Assembly: GCF_000466685.1 (NCBI RefSeq)
Contig: NZ_ANNG01000010.1
Location: forward strand, 1 to 64,000
DNA: 64,000 nt
From: Campylobacter concisus UNSWCS
GTDB taxonomy: Bacteria > Campylobacterota > Campylobacteria > Campylobacterales > Campylobacteraceae
Direction: 5' to 3'
A program made the translations under genes and the position numbers. Positions 1 to 7,763 of the stretch are shown one piece after another (the first letter of the stretch is position 1; each line of letters opens with the position of its first letter). A model generated the notes under the pieces. That model did no database searches. It saw nothing but the letters and a program-made list of their open reading frames with translations, and was not told the DNA's origin.

Positions 1-68
1 AAGTAACATCAGAAGTAGATGAGATGGCTAAAGCCATAGTTGAAGATGTTAGGAAGAATAAATTTTAA
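1..68 (+). CDS. C-terminal end of a probable methyl-accepting chemotaxis protein (partial)
   Basis: Reading frame 3 is open from the window edge to a TAA at 66-68 and encodes the last 21 residues, ending DEMAKAIVEDVRKNKF. An acidic/Ala-rich tail ending in a short basic peptide is what Campylobacter Tlp chemoreceptors have after their signalling domain. Only the tail is visible, so the family call is inference. A hairpin at 129-162 lies downstream and would end its transcript. Confidence 0.45.
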   Translation, partial: VTSEVDEMAKAIVEDVRKNKF

Positions 69-128
69 AAAACTTCTTATTTAGAGTTTTAAATAAGCTC
101 TTGTTTGTTTAAAGCAAAACCACTCAAT

Positions 129-162
129 AAATTCCAACCTGGTTTAAGCTGGGTTGGAATTT
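129..162 (+). terminator. Intrinsic terminator-like hairpin after the chemoreceptor gene
   Basis: An 11-bp perfect stem (AAATTCCAACC at 129-139 with GGTTGGAATTT at 152-162) encloses a 12-nt loop and is followed by an A/T-rich run. It lies 61 bases after the upstream stop codon. The GC part of the stem is short, so termination strength is uncertain. Confidence 0.55.
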
Positions 163-219
163 AATAAAATGTCTTTTAAATTTAATGCTTTATATAGCTA
201 CTTTATTAAATTTATTTAC

Positions 220-298
220 CAAATTTTAGAATTTTATGAACGAGTATATCACTAAATTTAGAGCTGAAATTACTCATTCATAAATTTTAAAATTTGCT
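220..298 (+). repeat. Degenerate copy of the dispersed palindromic intergenic repeat
   Basis: The right half (251-298) follows the consensus of the longer copies at 7388 and 63655: ACTAAATTTAGAGC, then GAAATTACTC, then the TTTTAAAATTTGCT terminus. The central stem-loop is collapsed (ACTAAA joined directly to TTTAGAGC) and the left half is eroded. Confidence 0.6.
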
Positions 299-309
299 AT
301 AAAGTTTTC

Positions 310-336
310 TGTCACAAAACATATATAATTGTGACA
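310..336. promoter_or_regulatory. Perfect inverted repeat TGTCACAA-N11-TTGTGACA, probable operator
   Basis: Two 8-bp arms (310-317 and 329-336) match perfectly around an 11-bp AT-only core except for one C; the core contains a -10-like ATATAAT. This geometry fits a dimeric helix-turn-helix regulator such as a CRP/FNR-family protein. It sits about 380 bp upstream of napA and 240 bp after the chemoreceptor gene, so its target is unclear. Confidence 0.45.
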
Positions 337-663
337 AACATTGCTAAATATTAAAAACATCTTAGTTGTAAATTTTTAGCTTCATATTTATTACATTTTC
401 GAGATTTTAATTAAATAAAAGATAAATTTGGCCTATTATATATGTTACTTTTCTACACAGTATTTAATAAAACTTTTAATATATTTTTTTAAGATTAATA
501 AAAAATAAGACTATATAATCATCTATATTTTTAATTTTACTTTTATGATTTTGCGCTCTTGGCAAGGCTCTTTTTTATAAAAAATCTTGGAAATAATTTG
601 TAATTTTAAAATTTAAGATTTTGACAAAATAGTCGATGTAAATCAGGCGTAAATTAAGCTTTG

Positions 664-688
664 CAAAGTTAATATTTATTTAACTTTG
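664..688. promoter_or_regulatory. Inverted repeat CAAAGTTAA-N7-TTAACTTTG upstream of napA
   Basis: The 9-bp arms at 664-672 and 680-688 match perfectly. A TAATAT that could be a -10 element (670-675) lies partly inside, so a bound protein could block transcription. The element ends 14 bases before the napA Shine-Dalgarno sequence (AAGGAG, 702-707). It could instead form an mRNA hairpin in the 5' leader. Confidence 0.45.
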
Positions 689-712
689 TGTTAAATCTTT
701 TAAGGAGAAAAA

Positions 713-3493
713 ATGAATCGACGAGATTTCATCAAAAGTGCTGCAGCTAGTGCTGCTTGTGCTAGTGCCGGTATCGCTGTGCCAAGCTCGCTAAATGCGG
801 CAAACGAAGCTGAAAAAGGCTGGCGTTGGGATAAGGCTGCCTGTAGATTTTGTGGAACTGGATGTGGCATCATGGTTGCTACAAAAGAGGGCAAGATAGT
901 AGCTGTAAAAGGCGATCCAGAAGCACCAGTAAACCGCGGTCTAAACTGTATCAAAGGCTACTTTAACGCTAAGATCATGTACGGAGAAGATAGGATCACT
1001 CATCCACTTTTACGCGTAAATGAAAAGGGCGAATTTGACAAAAAAGGTAAATTCAAGCAAGTAAGCTGGAAACAAGCATTTGACGTGATGGAAGCTCAGT
1101 TTAGAAAGACTTATGATGAGCTAGGACCTCACGGCGTTGGCGTGCTTGGCTCTGGTCAATACACTATCCCAGAGGGCTACACAGCTGTTAAGCTTATGAA
1201 AGGTGGCTTTAGAAGCAACAGCATCGATCCAAACGCAAGACACTGTATGGCAAGTGCGGTTCTTGGTTTTATGCAAGTTTTTGGTATCGATGAGCCATCA
1301 GGCTGCTTTGATGACATCGAGCTAACAGATACCATCATAGCTTGGGGCGCAAATATGGCTGAGATGCACCCGATCCTTTGGGCGCGCGTAAGCGATAGAA
1401 AGCTTAGTGATCCTGATAGAGTAAAGGTCGTAAATTTAAGCACCTACTCAACTAGAACATCAAATTTAGCCGATATCGAGATCATTTTTGCTCCGTCATC
1501 TGACCTTGCTATCTGGAACTACATCGCTCGCGAGATAGTCTATAATCACCCAGAGATGATAGATGAAGAATTTGTCAAAAAACACTGCGTCTTCACAGCT
1601 GGCCCAGTTGATATCGGATATGGTCTTCGTCCAGACATCCACCACAAAAAATATGCTCCAAGCGAGCTAGACACAGCTGCTACTGAGAAGTCAAAGGTGT
1701 TAAGCGAGGCTGAGGGCGTTACACTTTCTTATCTTGGTCTAAAGGCTGGCGATACGCTAGAAAACAAAAATGCTGCAAAAGCTGGCGATCACTGGCAAAT
1801 AACATTTGAAGAGTTCAAAAAAGCTCTTGCGCCTTACACACTTGACTTTACTGCAAAAGTGGCAAAAGGCGATCCAAACGAAGATATCAATGAATTTAAG
1901 AAAAAATTAAAAGCGCTTGCTGATCTTTACATCGAGAAAAATCGCAAAGTCGTTAGCTTCTGGACGATGGGCTTTAACCAACACCAACGCGGCACATGGG
2001 TAAATGAGCAAGCTTATATGGTGCATTTCTTACTTGGCAAGCAAGCACTTCCAGGCTCAGGTGCCTTTTCTCTAACAGGTCAGCCAAGTGCGTGCGGAAC
2101 AGCAAGAGAGGTTGGAACATTCGTTCACCGCTTGCCAGCTGACATGGTTGTCGGCAATCCAAAACATAGAGAGATCACTGAAAAACTTTGGAAACTACCT
2201 GCTGGCACACTAAATGCCGTACCAGGCTCACACTACGTAAAAATGATGCGTGATCTTGAAGATGGCAAGGTTAAATTTATCTGGGTTCAAGTAAATAACC
2301 CATGGCAAAACACTGCAAACGCAAACCACTGGATCAAAGCAGCTCGCGAAATGGACAACTTCATCGTCGTAAGTGACCCTTATCCAGGAATTTCTGCAAA
2401 AGTAGCTGACCTTATCCTCCCAACTGCGATGATTTACGAAAAATGGGGCGCATACGGCAATGCTGAGAGAAGGACACAGCACTGGAGGCAGCAAGTACTC
2501 CCTGTTGGCGAAGCGATGCCTGATATTTGGCAGATGCTTGAGTTTAGTAAGCGCTTTAAGCTAAAAGATGTTTGGGGCGAGAAAAAGCTAAATGACAAAG
2601 TGACACTTCCAAGCGTGCTTGAGGCTGCAAAAGCTATGGGATATAGCGAAGAAGATACGCTATTTGACGTGCTTTTTGCAAATGAAGATGCTAAGAAATT
2701 TAGCGCAAACGATCCGATCATGGAAAACTATGACAACACAGAAGTCTTTGGCGACAGCAGAAAAGTGATCGGCTCTGATGGTAAAGAATTTAAAGGATAT
2801 GGATTTTTCATCCACAAATATCTTTGGGAAGAGTATAGAAAATTTGGCGTTGGCCACGGCCACGACCTAGCTGACTTTGACACTTACCACAGAGTAAGAG
2901 GTCTTAGATGGCCAGTTGTCGATGGTAAAGAGACTCAGTGGAGATTTAACACCAAATTTGACCCATACGCTAAAAAAGCCGCTCCAAATGATAAATTTGC
3001 ATTCTACGGCAACAAAAACGCAGCCCTTCCAACAGGCGATCTAAAAGGCGTGAAAAATCAAGAGAAAACTCCTCTTGCAAACAAAGCAAAAATTTTCTTC
3101 CGCCCTTACATGGATCCATGCGAGATGCCAAGCAAGGATTATCCATTCTGGCTATGTACTGGCCGTGTTCTAGAGCACTGGCATACAGGTACGATGACTA
3201 TGCGTGTTCCTGAGCTTTATAGAGCCGTCCCAGAGGCGCTTTGCTACATGCACGAAGATGACGCTAAAAAGCTTGGCGTGCTTCAAAACGAGATCGTTTG
3301 GGTCGAGTCACGCCGTGGCAAGGTAAAAGCAAGAGTAGATCTAAAAGGTAGAAACAAGCCACCAGTAGGTCTTGTTTATGTGCCTTTCTTTGACGAAAAC
3401 GTATTTATAAACAAAGTCTGCCTTGACGCTACTTGCCCGATCTCAAAAGAGACAGACTATAAAAAGTGCGCGGTTAAAATTTACAAGGCATAA
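713..3493 (+). CDS. napA: Periplasmic nitrate reductase catalytic subunit NapA
   Basis: NapA reduces nitrate to nitrite in the periplasm at a molybdenum bis-MGD centre. The 926-aa protein starts with a Tat signal (RRDFIK at 3-8, then an Ala-rich hydrophobic segment to about 30). Cys44, Cys47, Cys51 and Cys79 form the [4Fe-4S] ligand set (CRFCGTGC...C). Cys178 in [11 protein letters not shown] is the expected molybdenum ligand. The length fits the longer epsilonproteobacterial NapA. The ATG has a good AAGGAG site six bases upstream. It heads a tightly packed operon with napG, napH, napB, napF, napL and napD; the absence of napC matches the epsilon-type system in which NapGH is the quinol dehydrogenase. 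Confidence 0.97.
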   Translation: MNRRDFIKSAAASAACASAGIAVPSSLNAANEAEKGWRWDKAACRFCGTGCGIMVATKEGKIVAVKGDPEAPVNRGLNCIKGYFNAKIMYGEDRITHPLLRVNEKGEFDKKGKFKQVSWKQAFDVMEAQFRKTYDELGPHGVGVLGSGQYTIPEGYTAVKLMKGGFRSNSIDPNARHCMASAVLGFMQVFGIDEPSGCFDDIELTDTIIAWGANMAEMHPILWARVSDRKLSDPDRVKVVNLSTYSTRTSNLADIEIIFAPSSDLAIWNYIAREIVYNHPEMIDEEFVKKHCVFTAGPVDIGYGLRPDIHHKKYAPSELDTAATEKSKVLSEAEGVTLSYLGLKAGDTLENKNAAKAGDHWQITFEEFKKALAPYTLDFTAKVAKGDPNEDINEFKKKLKALADLYIEKNRKVVSFWTMGFNQHQRGTWVNEQAYMVHFLLGKQALPGSGAFSLTGQPSACGTAREVGTFVHRLPADMVVGNPKHREITEKLWKLPAGTLNAVPGSHYVKMMRDLEDGKVKFIWVQVNNPWQNTANANHWIKAAREMDNFIVVSDPYPGISAKVADLILPTAMIYEKWGAYGNAERRTQHWRQQVLPVGEAMPDIWQMLEFSKRFKLKDVWGEKKLNDKVTLPSVLEAAKAMGYSEEDTLFDVLFANEDAKKFSANDPIMENYDNTEVFGDSRKVIGSDGKEFKGYGFFIHKYLWEEYRKFGVGHGHDLADFDTYHRVRGLRWPVVDGKETQWRFNTKFDPYAKKAAPNDKFAFYGNKNAALPTGDLKGVKNQEKTPLANKAKIFFRPYMDPCEMPSKDYPFWLCTGRVLEHWHTGTMTMRVPELYRAVPEALCYMHEDDAKKLGVLQNEIVWVESRRGKVKARVDLKGRNKPPVGLVYVPFFDENVFINKVCLDATCPISKETDYKKCAVKIYKA

Positions 3494-3495
3494 AA

Positions 3496-4263
3496 GTGGC
3501 TGATATGGAATTTTCAAGTAGGCGTGAAGCTTTGAAATTTGGAGCTAAGGCAGCGATCTTAGCTCTTGGCGGAGGCTTTATATGGTCACTTAGTGCCAAA
3601 GCCTCACCGCTTGTACTTCTTAGACCGCCTGGTGCGAAAGCGGAGAAGCAGTTTTTGAAAAGCTGTATTAGATGTGGGCTTTGTGTAGAGGCCTGTCCAT
3701 TTGATACGCTAAAGCTTGCTACTCTTGAAGATGGTATAAGTGTCGGTACGCCTTATTTTGAGCCTAGAAAAATTCCTTGTCATATGTGCGAGCATATCCC
3801 TTGCGTGCCAGCCTGTCCGACTGGTGCGCTGGATGCAAATTTAGTTAGCACAGCTGGCAAACTAGACATAAATAAAGCCAAAATGGGCGTTGCAGTGGTT
3901 GATATGAAAAACTGCGTGGCATACTGGGGCATACAGTGCGATGCTTGCTACAGATCCTGTCCACTCATAGATAAGGCCTTATATCTTGAGTATCGCCGCA
4001 ATGAAAGGACGCAAAAGCATGCGTTTTTACTCCCAGTAGTTGATAGCGATATCTGCACAGGATGCGGCGTGTGCGAGCGAGCCTGTATCACCGAAAAAGC
4101 AGCCATTACCGTGCTAAACCGCGAAGTTGTGCTTGGCAAAGTTGGCGACAACTACGTCAAAGGCTGGGTAAAAGAAGATGAAAGGCGCGTGGATGATGCC
4201 GACAGCAAGATAAAGCTCGACATCAAAAAGGCGACTGAGTATCTAAATGGTGGTGAGCTATGA
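3496..4263 (+). CDS. napG: NapG ferredoxin-type quinol dehydrogenase subunit
   Basis: NapG is the periplasmic iron-sulfur half of the NapGH quinol dehydrogenase that passes electrons toward NapB/NapA. The protein has a Tat-like N-terminus (SSRREALKFG followed by a hydrophobic stretch to about 34) and four Cys clusters for [4Fe-4S] centres, the first being Cys57, Cys60, Cys63 and Cys67 (CIRCGLCVEACP), the last CTGCGVCERAC. A GTG start at 3496 is preferred because AAGG lies seven bases upstream; an in-frame ATG at 3505 is the alternative. It begins two bases after the napA stop. Confidence 0.93.
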   Translation: MADMEFSSRREALKFGAKAAILALGGGFIWSLSAKASPLVLLRPPGAKAEKQFLKSCIRCGLCVEACPFDTLKLATLEDGISVGTPYFEPRKIPCHMCEHIPCVPACPTGALDANLVSTAGKLDINKAKMGVAVVDMKNCVAYWGIQCDACYRSCPLIDKALYLEYRRNERTQKHAFLLPVVDSDICTGCGVCERACITEKAAITVLNREVVLGKVGDNYVKGWVKEDERRVDDADSKIKLDIKKATEYLNGGEL

Positions 4264-5051
4264 AATTTTTAATCTTAAGACGAATAACTCAAATTTCCAT
4301 CCTAGTGCTATTTATCCTAGGGAATGTTTATGGAGTTAAGATACTTAGCGGAAATTTAAGCTCATCTTTGCTTTTTGGACAAATTCCACTAAGCGATCCA
4401 TTTGCGGTGCTTCAAATTTTACTAGCAGGCTTTAGCGTAGGCATAAATGCGATAATTGGCGCGATCATCGTCTTTGCATTTTACGCGCTCATCGCTCCTA
4501 GGGCATTTTGCTCGTGGGTTTGCCCAGTAAATTTACTAACCGACATTGCTTACAAGCTAAGAGAGAAATTTGGCTTTAAGGGTGAGAAAATTTTAAACGT
4601 AAGTAAAAATTTGCGCTACTACTTGCTAGCGCTTGCTCTTATCTTAAGCCTTGCTCTTTCAGTGCCAGCGTTTGAGAGCATTAGCTTTGTTGGTATCATC
4701 CAGCGTGGCATCATATACGGCTCAGCTAGTGCCATTGGCATCGCCCTTGGCATAGTTGCATTTGATATGTTCGTGCTAAAGCGCGGAATTTGCTCACACG
4801 TCTGCCCACTTGGTGCATTTTACGCGGTGATATCAAAATTTGCACTCATCAGAGTAAAACACGACGCAAATGCCTGCACAAAATGTATGAAGTGCAAACT
4901 CGTCTGCCCAGAGGTGCAAGTGCTAGATATGATCGGCAAAGAGAGCCGCGCGGTTAGCTCAAGCGAGTGCATAAGCTGCGGTAGATGCATCGACGTTTGC
5001 GGCGACGGGGCGCTAAATTTTAGTATTAGAAATTTAAGGAGAGAAAAATGA
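4260..5051 (+). CDS. napH: NapH membrane-bound quinol dehydrogenase subunit
   Basis: NapH anchors NapG in the inner membrane and oxidises menaquinol. The 263-aa protein has four or more hydrophobic segments. It carries two paired CxxxCP motifs at the ends of helices (CSWVCPVN and CSHVCPLG) and two ferredoxin clusters near the C-terminus (CTKCMKCKLVCP, CISCGRCIDVC). Its ATG overlaps the napG stop by four bases, indicating translational coupling. Confidence 0.94.
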   Translation: MKFLILRRITQISILVLFILGNVYGVKILSGNLSSSLLFGQIPLSDPFAVLQILLAGFSVGINAIIGAIIVFAFYALIAPRAFCSWVCPVNLLTDIAYKLREKFGFKGEKILNVSKNLRYYLLALALILSLALSVPAFESISFVGIIQRGIIYGSASAIGIALGIVAFDMFVLKRGICSHVCPLGAFYAVISKFALIRVKHDANACTKCMKCKLVCPEVQVLDMIGKESRAVSSSECISCGRCIDVCGDGALNFSIRNLRREK

Positions 5052-5575
5052 AAATGAAAATAATGGCGCTTGGAGCACTATGCGCTGCCTTTTTAGCGGC
5101 ATGTGCATTGAATAATCCAAGCATTAGTGATTCGCAAATCGGCCTTAGAAATGTTGATTTGTTAGATGATAAAGACGTTGTTTTAAAAGACATCAACTAT
5201 ACAAAAGAGCCAGCAGGTATGGCGAAGAGATTTGACAGATCTTTTGAAAATGCACCTCCATTTATCCCACACGACACTGAGGGTTTGGTGCCTATCACAA
5301 AAGATTCAAATATGTGTGTAACCTGCCACATGCCTGAGTTTGCAAAAGATAGCGGAGCTACTCCTATCCCAGCTTCTCACCTTTATGACATCAGAAATAA
5401 AAAAGATCTTGCTGGCAAGCTTGATGATGAGAGATATAACTGCACAACTTGCCACGTCGAGCAACAAAATGGCGTAACTCAGCTTGTTGGCAATAAATTT
5501 AAGCCTGACTTTAGAGATAAAAACGGCTCACATAAGTCAAATTTACTAGACGTTTTAAATGACGGCGTTAAGTAA
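5048..5575 (+). CDS. napB: NapB diheme cytochrome c, electron donor to NapA
   Basis: NapB is the small subunit that delivers electrons to NapA through two c-type hemes. The two CxxCH sites are Cys90-Cys93-His94 (CVTCH) and Cys132-Cys135-His136 (CTTCH). The 175-aa length is normal for the family. The signal peptide ends FLAAC at 15-19, which reads as a lipobox with Cys19 as the possible lipidated residue; membrane tethering would be unusual for NapB and is only an inference. ATGs at 5048 and 5054 are both possible; the first gives the four-base overlap with napH. Confidence 0.93.
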   Translation: MKMKIMALGALCAAFLAACALNNPSISDSQIGLRNVDLLDDKDVVLKDINYTKEPAGMAKRFDRSFENAPPFIPHDTEGLVPITKDSNMCVTCHMPEFAKDSGATPIPASHLYDIRNKKDLAGKLDDERYNCTTCHVEQQNGVTQLVGNKFKPDFRDKNGSHKSNLLDVLNDGVK

Positions 5576-6042
5576 TGCAAAGCAGGCGAGAGCTTTTTAG
5601 CAAAATTTTGGGGGCAAAACCTGCTCCCAAATTTATAAATCCACCATTTTTTGGCGGAGAATTTGACTGCGCAGGATGCGATGCTAGCTGCGTAAGTGCC
5701 TGTGAAAAAGAGCTTCTTAGCTTTGAAAATGAAAGAGTTGTTTTTAAAGTTAAAAAGCTAGGCTGCGACTTTTGCGAAGAGTGCGCGAAAGCTTGTCAAA
5801 GTAGCGCTCACGTGACACTAAGCTTAAACTCACCAAAGAGCATAAACGCAAAGGTTAGCATCAACGTCGCTAGCTGCCTAGCGTGGAATGACACGATTTG
5901 CTACAACTGCCTTGACGCTTGTAAATTTAAAGCGGTTGAGTTTCTTGGTGTTTTTCGCCCTATAATCAATCAAAATTGCGTCAGCTGCGGTGAGTGCTTT
6001 GATGTTTGTTTTAAAAATTCGCTTGAGATGGAGGCTTTATGA
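5575..6042 (+). CDS. napF: NapF-type ferredoxin-like maturation protein
   Basis: This 155-aa Cys-rich protein has four ferredoxin-like clusters (CAGCDASCVSAC, CDFCEECAKAC, CYNCLDAC, CVSCGECFDVC). It has no export signal, although the first residues (MQSRRELFSKILG) resemble the start of other NapF proteins. NapF is a cytoplasmic iron-sulfur protein thought to help load or energise NapA. Its start overlaps the napB stop by one base (TAATG) and its end overlaps napL. Confidence 0.87.
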   Translation: MQSRRELFSKILGAKPAPKFINPPFFGGEFDCAGCDASCVSACEKELLSFENERVVFKVKKLGCDFCEECAKACQSSAHVTLSLNSPKSINAKVSINVASCLAWNDTICYNCLDACKFKAVEFLGVFRPIINQNCVSCGECFDVCFKNSLEMEAL

Positions 6043-6974
6043 GAGTTTTATTTTTTCTTTTTTGCTTGGTAAATTTTGTCTTTGCAAATGAGATCACAAC
6101 GCCTATTAAAGAGATAGAAGCTAGTGCAAATGTGCTTAATACCACGCTGATAAATGGCAAACTTTTTATCGCAACTGATGGTGGCACGGTTGAAATTTAC
6201 GATCCAAAAGAGTCTAAATTTGATGAGATCATCAAAATGGATGATATAAAAACCTACGTAAGCGACCATGAGAGGCCAAAAATTTTAAATGTCGATGAGC
6301 TAAATGGCAAGATACTCATCCTAAGCGAGGGCGACTACGCTACAAAGGTGCTTTATATAAGAGAAAATGGGCAGATGAGAAGCATAAAAATGGCTAATCA
6401 AGCGACAAAAAAGGCGCTATTTTTAGATGATGAGCATATAGCACTTGCGTCAATTAGCAATGAAATTTACTTTTTAAACCTAAAAAGTGGCGAAATTTAT
6501 GATAGTTTTAAGATCTCTATCGCAATGCTCTCAGACATGGAGATAAGCGAAGATAGAGGCACGCTAGCGATCGCTTGTGAGAGTGGCAAGGTCTATTTTT
6601 ACAACGTTCACACTAAAAAGATGGACAAAATTTTAGACATCCACACTGATAATATCTACGACATCGCCTATAAAAATGGCGTCGTGATCAGCGGAGGCAC
6701 CGACAGGATCGCTGGCATCTTCTCAGCTGGGACGCTAAAAAAGATAAACACTGGCTTTTTGGTTTATGGCGTGGGGCTTAGTAGTGACGGCAAGATCTCA
6801 GCCTATATGAGCGATGAGATGAGCGATGTAAATTTGGTTGATAGTGTCACTTTGGATAAGATCGCGATGCTAAAAACTGGTCAAAGCACGATAAATAGCA
6901 TAGTTTTCATAAGCGACAACGAGGTCGTAACCTCTGCTTATGAGAAGAAAATTTTATTTTGGAGAGTTAGATGA
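6039..6974 (+). CDS. napL: NapL, periplasmic accessory protein of the epsilon nap operon
   Basis: The 311-aa product has a signal peptide (MRVLFFLFCLVNFVFA) followed by repeated beta-strand blocks of WD40/beta-propeller character, for example ISGGTDRIAGIFSAG and ENEIYFLNLKSGEIYDSF-like repeats. NapL occurs only in epsilonproteobacterial nap operons, and its precise role is not established. Gene position between napF and napD fits the Wolinella/Campylobacter order. It overlaps both neighbours by four bases. Confidence 0.82.
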   Translation: MRVLFFLFCLVNFVFANEITTPIKEIEASANVLNTTLINGKLFIATDGGTVEIYDPKESKFDEIIKMDDIKTYVSDHERPKILNVDELNGKILILSEGDYATKVLYIRENGQMRSIKMANQATKKALFLDDEHIALASISNEIYFLNLKSGEIYDSFKISIAMLSDMEISEDRGTLAIACESGKVYFYNVHTKKMDKILDIHTDNIYDIAYKNGVVISGGTDRIAGIFSAGTLKKINTGFLVYGVGLSSDGKISAYMSDEMSDVNLVDSVTLDKIAMLKTGQSTINSIVFISDNEVVTSAYEKKILFWRVR

Positions 6975-7312
6975 ATATTTCAAGCCTGATAGTCTATACA
7001 GATAATAAAAATGAGAGCGTAAAAGGCGAGATAAGCAAGCTAAAAGAGTGCGAGATCATCACTGACGCAGAAGATAGGATCGTGGTGGTCGTTAGCTCAG
7101 AGAGCATCGAAGATGAGATCAGAGTTTTTAAGATGATAGAGGGCATTAGCGGCGTGGTGAGCGTTGCGATGGTTTATAGCTATCAAGAAGACGCTCAAGA
7201 GAATAGAGAGAGGCTTGAAGCAAACGGCAAGATAAGTGAAATTTTAACAAGCGATGACGTAAAAGCCGAAGATATCGCATATAGCGGTAGCGTGCATTAT
7301 AAGGTGAGGTGA
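6971..7312 (+). CDS. napD: NapD chaperone for NapA
   Basis: NapD binds the NapA Tat signal in the cytoplasm and delays export until the cofactor is inserted. The 113-aa protein begins MNISSLIVYTD and has the small ferredoxin-like fold pattern of NapD with the IEGISGVVSVAMVYSYQ segment near its middle. It is the last gene of the nap operon. A strong terminator follows at 7586-7640, after a repeat and a hairpin. Confidence 0.85.
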   Translation: MNISSLIVYTDNKNESVKGEISKLKECEIITDAEDRIVVVVSSESIEDEIRVFKMIEGISGVVSVAMVYSYQEDAQENRERLEANGKISEILTSDDVKAEDIAYSGSVHYKVR

Positions 7313-7387
7313 AATTTGCTCGGTAACTCTAGCAACTTATTAAATTTAAGCCACTTGTCTGCATCTAGATAAATTTGCAACCTTTAG

Positions 7388-7502
7388 GCAAATTTTAAAC
7401 TTTCATTCACTCGCAAGAGTTGGCTACTAAAATTTGGCTTCGCTATAGCTTAGCTCAAATTTTAGAGCCGAAATTACTCGCTCATGAAATTTTAAAATTT
7501 GC
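7388..7502 (+). repeat. Dispersed palindromic intergenic repeat, full-length copy
   Basis: About 115 bp bounded by GCAAATTTTAAA (left) and TTTAAAATTTGC (right), which are inverted repeats of each other. Inside is a second inverted pair, CTAAAATTTG and CAAATTTTAG, flanking a GC-richer loop with GGCTTCGCT and TAGCT. The segment TTTAGAGCCGAAATTACTCG is conserved with the copies at 220, 55512 and 63655. Confidence 0.75.
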
Positions 7503-7526
7503 TAGAAATTTCTTAAAAATAAATCA

Positions 7527-7553
7527 CATGCAGTGCTTTAGCACTGAAGCATG
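7527..7553 (+). ncRNA. GC-rich bulged hairpin, candidate structured RNA or 3' UTR element
   Basis: CATGCAGTGC (7527-7536) pairs with GCACT (7541-7545) and GCATG (7549-7553) around a TTTA loop, with a three-base bulge (GAA). It stands out in AT-rich DNA. Together with the terminator at 7586-7640 it could form a short stable RNA of about 115 nt; expression is inference. Confidence 0.35.
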
Positions 7554-7585
7554 CACCTTGAACGTGCGAGGGGATTGTGGGATTT

Positions 7586-7640
7586 AAAGGGAGATAAGGG
7601 GACGGCTTCGTAATTTAAGTCCCCCTTGTCTCCCCTTTTT
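7586..7640 (+). terminator. Strong rho-independent terminator of the nap operon
   Basis: The left arm 7586-7603 (core GGGAGATAAGGGGAC) pairs with the right arm 7619-7638 (core GTCCCCCTTGTCTCCC) through about 16 pairs with one or two bulged C residues and one G-U pair. A 15-nt loop contains GGCTTCG. A T5 run ends the element. This is the strongest terminator in the window. Confidence 0.85.
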
Positions 7641-7734
7641 GGATAAAAGAAATTTGCAAAACAATCAAGCTGTTTTTGCAAATTTTAAAGCTCCCATTAA
7701 GCTTTCATCAAGCGCCTTATTAGCCAAAATTTTG

Positions 7735-7740
7735 TAAAAT
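7735..7740 (+). promoter_or_regulatory. Probable dnaE promoter, -10 TAAAAT
   Basis: TAAAAT is preceded by TTTTG and followed by CCGC, 24 bases before the dnaE start. The same TAAAAT plus CGC/CCGC pattern recurs before pglE (44005) and the M16 protease gene (56530), fitting the Campylobacter sigma-70 -10 element, which needs little -35 sequence. Confidence 0.5.
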
Positions 7741-7763
7741 CCGCTCATTAAAAAGGATAAAAA

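Larger units (their letters stand above)
69..712. other. Intergenic region upstream of napA (644 bp)
   Basis: I see no convincing coding sequence here. It holds the chemoreceptor terminator (129-162), a degenerate copy of the dispersed palindromic repeat (220-298), a perfect 8-bp inverted repeat (310-336), about 300 bases of very AT-rich DNA, and a 9-bp inverted repeat (664-688) just upstream of the napA ribosome binding site. Confidence 0.7.
7313..7763. other. Intergenic region between napD and dnaE (451 bp)
   Basis: No protein gene is seen. In order it contains a full copy of the dispersed palindromic repeat (7388-7502), a GC-rich bulged hairpin (7527-7553), a strong intrinsic terminator (7586-7640) and the dnaE promoter (-10 at 7735-7740). 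The segment 7527-7640 is much more GC-rich than its surroundings and could be the 3' end of the nap mRNA or a small RNA. Confidence 0.7.

Noticed and set aside
621..636. FNR-like site TTGAC-N6-GTCGA upstream of napA
   Set aside because: The spacing and the right half do not fit the FNR consensus TTGA-N6-TCAA; the similarity is weak in AT-rich DNA.
1177..1443. Antisense open frames within napA and many other genes
   Set aside because: They mirror codon bias of the sense gene, lack ribosome sites and have no recognisable products.
7313..7763. tRNA or rRNA gene in the GC-rich patch after napD
   Set aside because: The hairpins do not form a cloverleaf, there is no T-loop sequence and the terminator explains most of the GC content.
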